From Candidatus Thalassarchaeaceae archaeon (GTDB taxonomy: Archaea; Thermoplasmatota; Poseidoniia; Poseidoniales; Thalassarchaeaceae): a stretch of 6,355 nt of DNA. The stretch is taken from positions 1-6,355 of the forward strand of contig JASLKO010000175.1 in assembly GCA_030747475.1 (NCBI GenBank), given 5' to 3'. Position 1 is the first letter of the stretch. Every line of letters begins with the position of its first letter. Position numbers and translations under genes: made by a program. Below the pieces are notes generated by a model that saw nothing but the letters and a program-made list of their open reading frames with translations, was not told where the DNA came from and ran no database searches. Below are positions 1 through 5,198 of this stretch, piece after piece.

Positions 1-21
1 GCTCATGATGATGAGCGGAGC

Positions 22-1359
22 ATGGTTGCAGTATTTGATCACCCTATTTTTGGAAGCGCGTCATTTGTTCGCCGTGGTGTCGCTAAACCGACACAATTGG
101 TCTCTTTCCAAAATCACAAGCACCCACGTCAACGATTGTTGACCTGGGAAGACCATGCCCGTTCTGGTTGGTGGTTCTTTTCAATGAGCGAGGGGATTGT
201 TTGTACTGGCAATGAGCCGATTCCACCAGAAGGTTGGCTCGAGGAGGGGTTGGATGATGCCCCGATGAAATTCTCACAAAAAAAAGGGGTTCTATGCTCC
301 TCAAATGCTCAACATGACCAGTCAGATGGAATTCATTTCAAGGTCGGAGATAGCCAAGTTATCATCGATGAAGATGATTTGGCCGGTGTGGCAGAAGAGG
401 AGTCTTTTGCACGTTCAATCGCACTACGAATGTTGCCGCCAAGACTCACTGATTTTGCAAATGTAGAATGGAATTGGAGGCCTGAAGGCTGGCCTGAAAA
501 TAAAGAATTGTCTGATGTTGCTACAGAAAAAATTGGTGAGGTTGTGGATGCATGGATGAATTTGTCTCTAACCGATTCAAACCTTATTCAAACCTTGAGG
601 AAGACTCTCTGTGCCAATTTGGAAGAAGGTTGTATTATTGGTGAAAAATGGTGGTCAATGGATGATCGAAGTTCGATGATGGAAAGTATTGGTGGTTCTG
701 CACCCGAGAAGTCGGCTTTAGAATTGGTCTTTTCAGAGGCACTACAAGAGGGTGGTTTGCATATTCGAAGTGATGGTTCATTTGAAGAATTAGAGGCGAA
801 TGTGTTACGAGTTGAGGAAGCATCTTGCCATGCCAACTTGGTTGCATTGTGGCCCCAATGGGGTGATTTCATCCTTGAAGAACAATACGGAATTACTGGG
901 GATGAAGCAGAAGAAATTATTCAAAAACAAATGAAGCGAAAGCAGGGCTTTGGGGCCTTCCTGAAAAAGATGGAGGCTGAACGTTTGGAACATGTGATGT
1001 TGTCTAAATTTCCTTGGAAAGAAGGAGACATGGGTGGACTTTGTGGTCGCGCTGATGCTCTGGTGAGGAAAGCGAGAATCGATGGGGTTGGAAGTACGAT
1101 TTCAATGGCTAAAAAAGGCAAGGATGCTGCCGATAAAGCGCTTGGTTGGGCGTGGATTAATGTTCACGAAAGAGCTGAATCGGAAGGTTGGCATTTTGAT
1201 TCAGATGCCCGCGATAAAGGGGGAGATTGGGTGCCTGCTTTGAAGGCTATTTTCGAAGCGAGTGAGGATTTAGTCGGAGATGGTGATGTATCCACATATA
1301 TCTCGGCGATGCGTGAATTTGCATCTCGAAGTGGGGCTTCGGATTTTATTGAACCTTGA
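22..1359 (+). CDS. Hypothetical acidic, tryptophan-rich protein (possibly 5' truncated)
   Basis: I do not recognise this 445-residue protein and assign no function. It is strongly acidic in several stretches (for example residues 73-80 and 114-128) and holds about 17 tryptophans, far above the usual share, many in GW, WW or WxW pairs (residues 50-51, 150-157, 210-211, 277-280, 376-378). There is no evident signal peptide or membrane segment, so it is probably cytoplasmic. The second half (about 290-380) looks mostly helical, with a Lys-rich stretch at 302-316. The ATG at 22 is only a working start: the same frame is open back to base 1, and the GGAG at 17-20 lies one base from the ATG, too close for a normal ribosome-binding site. 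The real start may lie upstream of the window. The stop is 3 bases from the stop of the convergent PLP-enzyme gene. Codon and residue use look like those of its neighbours, so the coding call is firm even though the function is unknown. Confidence 0.8.
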   Translation: MVAVFDHPIFGSASFVRRGVAKPTQLVSFQNHKHPRQRLLTWEDHARSGWWFFSMSEGIVCTGNEPIPPEGWLEEGLDDAPMKFSQKKGVLCSSNAQHDQSDGIHFKVGDSQVIIDEDDLAGVAEEESFARSIALRMLPPRLTDFANVEWNWRPEGWPENKELSDVATEKIGEVVDAWMNLSLTDSNLIQTLRKTLCANLEEGCIIGEKWWSMDDRSSMMESIGGSAPEKSALELVFSEALQEGGLHIRSDGSFEELEANVLRVEEASCHANLVALWPQWGDFILEEQYGITGDEAEEIIQKQMKRKQGFGAFLKKMEAERLEHVMLSKFPWKEGDMGGLCGRADALVRKARIDGVGSTISMAKKGKDAADKALGWAWINVHERAESEGWHFDSDARDKGGDWVPALKAIFEASEDLVGDGDVSTYISAMREFASRSGASDFIEP

Positions 1360-1362
1360 CCA

Positions 1363-2556
1363 TCAAAGCGCGTTGAGTGCGCTTGAAATGTCATCCCACA
1401 AATCTTCTACATCTTCAATTCCAATACTGACACGGACAAAGCCTGGGATGACACCCGCTGCATGTCGAACCTCTTCTGGAATGAACATGTGGCTCGAATT
1501 GAATGGGCATTCAATTAGGCTCTCAACACCACCTAAACTGGTTGCTTCAAAGATGATTTTTAGGCCGCGCATGAATTTCAAGGCTGCATCATCTCCTCCT
1601 TTGACAACGAAGGCGAGCATGCCAGTTCCTTTCGGCATGATTCTTTGGCCGGTTTCATAGTCAGGATGATTCGTTAATGAGGTGTGGATGACTTTCTCAA
1701 TCATCGGGTGATCTTGCAAGCGATTGGCAATGTCGGCAGCGTTTGCGCAATGTATGGGCATACGAGCACTAAGGGTTCTCATCCCTCGTTCAAGGAGATA
1801 GCAAGCATGCGGATCAGGTGCTCCACCAAAGTGTACTTTCTTTGGGAATAGGTGTGCAATCAAATCCTTGCGGCCAACGACTGCACCACCGACGATGTCT
1901 GAATGGCCACCAAGATATTTAGTGGTAGAATGAATGACCAAATCACAACCCATTTTGATCGGTTGGCAGCCCCAAGGTGAGGTGAATGTGTTGTCGACGA
2001 TCAATAGTAAGTCGTGCTTACGGGCGATGGCTGCCATGGCTTCAATATCGCATACCTTCAAAACGGGGTTCGAAAGTGTCTCGATGTAGAGCATTTTTGT
2101 GTTGGGTTGAATGGCTGCTTCGTATGATTCAGCATCGCGCATATCGGCCATGCTGACTTCAATTCCAAATCGAGGGAGTTCCTCGGTCATCAATCCATAT
2201 GTTCCACCGTACACATCTGGACTAGCAACCACGTGATCGCCACGAGATAGTAATCCCATCATCACGGTGGATATTGCAGCCATTCCACTGGCAAACAGTT
2301 CACCGTCTTCAGCGCCCTCCATCGCACAAATCTTCTCTACACACGCATCTGAGTTAACACTCGAAAGTCGCGAATAGATGAGTGTGTGTTGCGCACCAGC
2401 TGCCCACCCAGCATAGCGTTCATCCGTCAAATAATACGTTGAAGATTGGAAAATTGGCGTGTTTACTGCGCCCTCGATATGTTTGGTCCCAGCGTGAACT
2501 GAACGCGTGGCGAAGCGCTTGTCTGAATTCCCATCGGCCATGATGTGGGTGGGCAT
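1363..2556 (-). CDS. Trans-sulfuration PLP enzyme (cystathionine gamma-synthase / gamma-lyase type)
   Basis: This is a 397-residue fold-type I PLP enzyme of the Cys/Met metabolism family, near the usual family length of about 380-400. In order it shows the YSR motif (61-63, phosphate contact from the partner subunit), SGMAAI (90-95, phosphate loop), Tyr116 in DVYGGTY (stacks on the cofactor), Asp188 in DNTF (pyridine nitrogen), Lys213 in HSTTKYLGGHSD (Schiff base), SLGGVESL (340-347) and Arg375 in RVSIGIED (substrate carboxylate). Family members join cysteine to an activated homoserine to make cystathionine, or cleave cystathionine to cysteine, 2-oxobutyrate and ammonia. The glutamate in SLGGVESL fits both, so sequence alone does not choose. 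The enzyme should be a cytoplasmic tetramer. It lies 32 bases downstream of cutA on the same strand, probably as its operon partner. A second in-frame ATG at 2541 would give 392 residues; neither start has a clear Shine-Dalgarno sequence. Confidence 0.94.
   Translation of the reverse strand: MPTHIMADGNSDKRFATRSVHAGTKHIEGAVNTPIFQSSTYYLTDERYAGWAAGAQHTLIYSRLSSVNSDACVEKICAMEGAEDGELFASGMAAISTVMMGLLSRGDHVVASPDVYGGTYGLMTEELPRFGIEVSMADMRDAESYEAAIQPNTKMLYIETLSNPVLKVCDIEAMAAIARKHDLLLIVDNTFTSPWGCQPIKMGCDLVIHSTTKYLGGHSDIVGGAVVGRKDLIAHLFPKKVHFGGAPDPHACYLLERGMRTLSARMPIHCANAADIANRLQDHPMIEKVIHTSLTNHPDYETGQRIMPKGTGMLAFVVKGGDDAALKFMRGLKIIFEATSLGGVESLIECPFNSSHMFIPEEVRHAAGVIPGFVRVSIGIEDVEDLWDDISSALNAL
1366..1384. 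terminator. Inverted repeat at the convergent gene junction, possible terminator
   Basis: AAGCGC (1366-1371) and GCGCTT (1379-1384) form a perfect 6-bp stem with a 7-base loop. It starts 7 bases after the stop of the plus-strand gene and covers the last codons of the minus-strand PLP enzyme, just before its TGA. No T-run follows on either strand, so it does not match a classical intrinsic terminator, and archaeal termination relies mainly on T-tracts. Its position between two facing genes only 3 bases apart is the main argument for a role; chance codon composition is a fair alternative. Confidence 0.22.
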
Positions 2557-2588
2557 TGCTCAGCATTTCAATCAAGCGATGTGTGGCT

Positions 2589-2903
2589 CTAGGATGATTC
2601 AATCCAATTTGCATACTCTTCTGTTGCCTCTGCTAACCAATGAATGATTTGCGGGACCTCGTATGGATGATTTTGCTTGAGTACTTTTACGATTGTTTCA
2701 AAACTTGAGGCGTTGGTCTTGATTTGTATTCGCCATTCCTCATCGGATTCAATTTTTCCATCCCACTGGTAGGTGGAACGAATCGGTGCATGTTGGACAC
2801 AAGATCCCCCTGCCTCCAATATCAATTGTGCAAAGGCTCCAACCTCTGCTTCAATCCAAGTGCCCGGTAAAGTCGTTTGAATGACGGTTACTTGTCCAGT
2901 CAT
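2589..2903 (-). CDS. cutA: CutA1 family protein (divalent-cation tolerance protein)
   Basis: This gives 104 residues, the standard CutA1 length. Diagnostic segments are the N-terminal beta strand (QVTVIQTTLP, 4-13), SCVQHAPIRSTYQWDGKI (34-51, matching the family pattern CVN..P.RS.Y.W.GKI), DEEWRIQIKT (54-63) and HPYEVPQIIHW (79-89), the best known family signature. CutA1 proteins are small, very stable cytoplasmic trimers with a ferredoxin-like fold. They were named for copper tolerance in E. coli, but their actual biochemical role is not settled. The same frame is open upstream to an ATG at 2945. I choose the ATG at 2903 because the extra 14 residues match nothing in the family and would run into the divergent spacer. 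There is no obvious Shine-Dalgarno sequence before 2903. The gene is first in a probable two-gene unit with the PLP enzyme and is divergent from the reductase gene. Confidence 0.93.
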   Translation of the reverse strand: MTGQVTVIQTTLPGTWIEAEVGAFAQLILEAGGSCVQHAPIRSTYQWDGKIESDEEWRIQIKTNASSFETIVKVLKQNHPYEVPQIIHWLAEATEEYANWIESS

Positions 2904-2987
2904 GATGTCGCGGAGGCATTCGTAGACCAAGAAATCTCGCCCCAACGCTTGAAGACCGTGTGTGACAGCCTACGGCTGGGCGTCAAG
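2904..2987. promoter_or_regulatory. Divergent intergenic spacer between cutA and the reductase gene
   Basis: These 84 bases separate the two divergent starts and must hold the signals for both transcription units, unless either is leaderless and read from within the other. No convincing archaeal TATA box or bacterial -10/-35 pair stands out by eye, and the spacer is not AT-rich. A short perfect inverted repeat, CAGCC (2966-2970) TAC GGCTG (2974-2978), lies 9 bases before the reductase ATG. It could be a small hairpin in the leader or an operator half-site pair, but a 5-bp stem is easily due to chance. The promoter role is inferred from gene layout only. Confidence 0.35.
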
Positions 2988-4313
2988 ATGGAGTGGGATT
3001 CACCAATCGATTCAGGGGTGGTTCCAAACGATGGGAGTTCCTTTGATGTCATCGTTGTCGGTGGTGGGCCAGGTGGTGCATCTGCTGCCGCGTTTATGGC
3101 CATGGAGGGGGCCCGTGTATTACTACTAGAGAAAGCGGTATGGCCACGTGACAAGACCTGTGGCGATGCTGTTGGAGGAAAATCACTCAAACATGTTCAG
3201 CAATTGGGCATCAAGGGTGTCATCGAAGAAACACCTCACTTTCGTGTAGACGGTATTATTTTTGGTGCACCCAATGGAAAAGAAGTGTGCATCTCTCTCC
3301 CTGAAGAAGAAGTTGAAAGTCGGGAAGCGGGTTACAGTTTGCCTCGGAAACAATTTGACACGCTCCTATTCCGAAATGCAAATGAAAAGGTTCTGGAAGC
3401 CGGGGGAGCTGTAATTCAGGATTTTACTGTCAAAGAAGTGCACATCGAAAATGATGCTGTAACTGGGGTTTCTGGAGTTTATCAAAAACAAGAATATCAC
3501 TTCAAAGCACCGCTGACTATTGGTGCTGGTGGATATACGTGCCCAGTTGCAAAAGCCGTCACCAAACATCATGGTGAGCCGATGATTGACAAGGATCATT
3601 ATTGCGGCGCTTACAGGGAATATTGGACTGGCGTAGAAGGTTGCGGCGACTGGAAAGGTGCCATTGAAATTCATTTCATCGATGGTGTAATCCCAGGGTA
3701 TTTTTGGATATTCCCTGTTGGCAATGGTATCGTCAATGTTGGAATCGGGATGGTCATTTCTGAAATGAATAAGCAGAAAGTCAAACTCAGAGCATTGCAA
3801 GAATGGGTTATCAAAGAAGATAAGAAATTTAGCAAGCGATTCAAAAATGCAAAAATGGTTGAAAAATCTGGGAAGGGGTGGCAACTACCATTCGGTAGTC
3901 CGAGGAAGAAGGCCCCCTCGTTTCAGCCACGCCGTGCTGCGATGGCAGGCGCAATATGTGTAGGGGATGCCGCCTCATTGGTTGACCCGTTCACTGGAGA
4001 AGGGATTGGCAATGCATTGCTCTCCGCTAAGCTAGCATCAGAAATTTTTGATCACCAAAAGCACAGTGAAGGGTTCCCGTCGGAATTGGCAGTTGAATTT
4101 CAAAATAAGTTGTGGGAAGAACTTTCTGCAGAATTAACAAACTCATACAAACTACAGCGTTTAGTCAAGAAAAAGTGGTTAATGAATTTCTTCATAGGGA
4201 AGGCTGTCAAGAAGGAAGAATTGCAAAGGGCCCTTACTGATATGATTGCCTCTAAAGAAGCTCAAGGCCAATTTCACTCCAAATGGTGGATGGTGAAGAC
4301 TCTCTTATTCTGA
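2988..4313 (+). CDS. Geranylgeranyl reductase family FAD-dependent oxidoreductase
   Basis: This 441-residue flavoprotein belongs to the geranylgeranyl reductase family, whose members hydrogenate the double bonds of isoprenoid chains; in archaea they saturate the chains of membrane ether lipids. Visible elements are the FAD Rossmann strand and loop DVIVVGGGPGG (20-30), Glu48 at the end of the second strand (ribose contact), PRDKTCGD (53-60, with the family Cys-Gly), the IPGYFWIFP segment (235-243, the family's YxWxFP substrate-cavity motif) followed by GNGIVNVGIG, and the second FAD motif GDAASLVDPFTGEGIGNA (326-343). The basic, tryptophan-containing C terminus (394-441) may contact the membrane. 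The frame is open upstream to an ATG at 2877, but that start would overlap cutA. I choose the ATG at 2988, which leaves a normal N-terminal lead of about 18 residues before the Rossmann strand. The gene is followed directly by the HAD gene. The family call is firm; the exact substrate (archaeal lipid, quinone side chain or other prenyl group) is inference. Confidence 0.9.
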   Translation: MEWDSPIDSGVVPNDGSSFDVIVVGGGPGGASAAAFMAMEGARVLLLEKAVWPRDKTCGDAVGGKSLKHVQQLGIKGVIEETPHFRVDGIIFGAPNGKEVCISLPEEEVESREAGYSLPRKQFDTLLFRNANEKVLEAGGAVIQDFTVKEVHIENDAVTGVSGVYQKQEYHFKAPLTIGAGGYTCPVAKAVTKHHGEPMIDKDHYCGAYREYWTGVEGCGDWKGAIEIHFIDGVIPGYFWIFPVGNGIVNVGIGMVISEMNKQKVKLRALQEWVIKEDKKFSKRFKNAKMVEKSGKGWQLPFGSPRKKAPSFQPRRAAMAGAICVGDAASLVDPFTGEGIGNALLSAKLASEIFDHQKHSEGFPSELAVEFQNKLWEELSAELTNSYKLQRLVKKKWLMNFFIGKAVKKEELQRALTDMIASKEAQGQFHSKWWMVKTLLF

Positions 4314-4317
4314 GGTG
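4312..4317 (+). promoter_or_regulatory. Shine-Dalgarno sequence overlapping the upstream stop codon
   Basis: GAGGTG starts inside the TGA stop (4311-4313) of the reductase gene and lies 5 bases before the ATG at 4323, a normal spacing. It would be only 2 bases from the GTG at 4320, so it favours ATG 4323 as the true start of the HAD gene. The overlap of stop and ribosome-binding site indicates translational coupling within one mRNA. It is the clearest ribosome-binding site in the window. Confidence 0.7.
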
Positions 4318-4322
4318 CAGTG

Positions 4323-5111
4323 ATGGATTCAAGTTTGAAAGATATTGATGCGGTTTTCCTTGATTTGGATGGTACGATCTATCTTGGGGGGGATCTTATT
4401 CATGGTGCTCTTGATTTTCTAGATCGCTGTGATGCCAAAGGCGTACAGCGCTACTTCTTATCCAATAATAGCAGCCGTTCTGTGACCCAATACGTTTCCA
4501 AACTCCAGGGTCTTGGAATCCCTGCTACAACTGAAGAGGTGTTGCTGTCCACGCATGATTTAATCGCCTGGCTGAATGAATCCAATATTTCACGCCTCTT
4601 TTTGGTTGGTACCGAAGGGATGTCTGAAATGCTGCAAGATGCGGGATTCATGATGGATGAAGATGAGCCTGAAATTGTTGTGTTAGGGTATGATACTGAA
4701 ATTAGTTATGATAAAATCTCGACAGCGTCAATTCTTCTGCATAGGGGTGTGCCTATGGTGGCAAGTCACCCGGATATGGTTTGTCCATCCCCCGATGGAG
4801 GATTGCCTGACACGGGGGCTTACATGGCGATGTTTGAGGCGACCACGGGGGTCCGCCCAATGCATGTTTGTGGAAAGCCTGAACCTGGTATGATTCTACA
4901 CAGAATTGAGGCTCTTGGATTGAAGCCTGGGCGTTGTGCGATGGTTGGGGATCGACTCTACACGGATATGGCCATGGCCACAAGAGCGGGTGTCAAGGGG
5001 ATCCTTGTTCTGTCTGGTGAAGCGACCGAGCAGGATGTTGTAGTATTGCCAGAAGGTGCAGAACAGTGTCCCGACCTCGTTGTCGGTTCCGTGGACGAAT
5101 TATTGCGCTGA
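4323..5111 (+). CDS. HAD superfamily phosphatase, NagD-like (class IIA)
   Basis: This 262-residue protein carries all four HAD motifs: DLDGT (14-18; Asp14 is the nucleophile and Asp16 the general acid), LSNN (47-50, motif II Ser48), GKPEP (184-188, motif III Lys185) and GDRLYTD (209-215, motif IV acids binding magnesium). The segment between motifs II and III, with DTGAYMAMFEATTG at 163-176, is the C2A cap typical of NagD, p-nitrophenyl phosphatase and AraL-like enzymes, and the length is usual for that group. These are cytoplasmic magnesium-dependent phosphatases acting on small phosphorylated metabolites such as phosphoglycolate, glycerol phosphates, sugar phosphates or nucleotides; the substrate cannot be read from the sequence. 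An in-frame GTG at 4320 precedes the ATG by one codon, but the Shine-Dalgarno spacing favours 4323. The gene is translationally coupled to the reductase, which hints at, but does not show, a role near lipid or isoprenoid metabolism. Confidence 0.92.
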   Translation: MDSSLKDIDAVFLDLDGTIYLGGDLIHGALDFLDRCDAKGVQRYFLSNNSSRSVTQYVSKLQGLGIPATTEEVLLSTHDLIAWLNESNISRLFLVGTEGMSEMLQDAGFMMDEDEPEIVVLGYDTEISYDKISTASILLHRGVPMVASHPDMVCPSPDGGLPDTGAYMAMFEATTGVRPMHVCGKPEPGMILHRIEALGLKPGRCAMVGDRLYTDMAMATRAGVKGILVLSGEATEQDVVVLPEGAEQCPDLVVGSVDELLR

Positions 5112-5116
5112 CGGCG

Positions 5117-5125
5117 AAAAAAATA
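5117..5125 (+). promoter_or_regulatory. Possible archaeal TATA-like element upstream of the last gene
   Basis: AAAAAAATA is the only A/T-rich block in the 87-base gap between the HAD stop and the GTG at 5199. If it works as a TATA box, transcription would begin roughly 25 bases downstream, near 5145-5150, ahead of both GTG candidates (5163 and 5199). There is no independent support; the last gene could equally be read through from the HAD gene. Confidence 0.22.
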
Positions 5126-5198
5126 GAGTGGGTAAATCGGCCTCTTGGCTGAAATCCGAGGGGTGTTCTTCAAGTGCTCTTTTGGGAACTCGCGGCGC

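Noticed and set aside
5..142. Short frame beginning ATG ATG ATG at base 5 with a hydrophobic N terminus
   Set aside because: It overlaps the long first gene in another frame, is only about 45 codons, and has no ribosome-binding site in view.
1280..1660. 126-residue plus-strand open frame across the convergent junction
   Set aside because: It overlaps both the end of the first gene and the strongly supported PLP enzyme gene on the other strand, and has low-complexity Ser/Thr/Pro content.
2904..2945. Upstream extension of cutA to ATG 2945
   Set aside because: The 14 extra residues fit nothing in the CutA1 family, while ATG 2903 gives the standard 104-residue length.
2877..2987. Upstream in-frame extension of the reductase beginning at ATG 2877
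   Set aside because: It would overlap the start of cutA on the opposite strand, and the added 37 residues show no family match; the Rossmann strand sits at a normal distance from ATG 2988.
3366..3884. 172-residue minus-strand open frame opposite the reductase
   Set aside because: Antisense shadow of a well-supported gene; its composition shows no recognisable domain.
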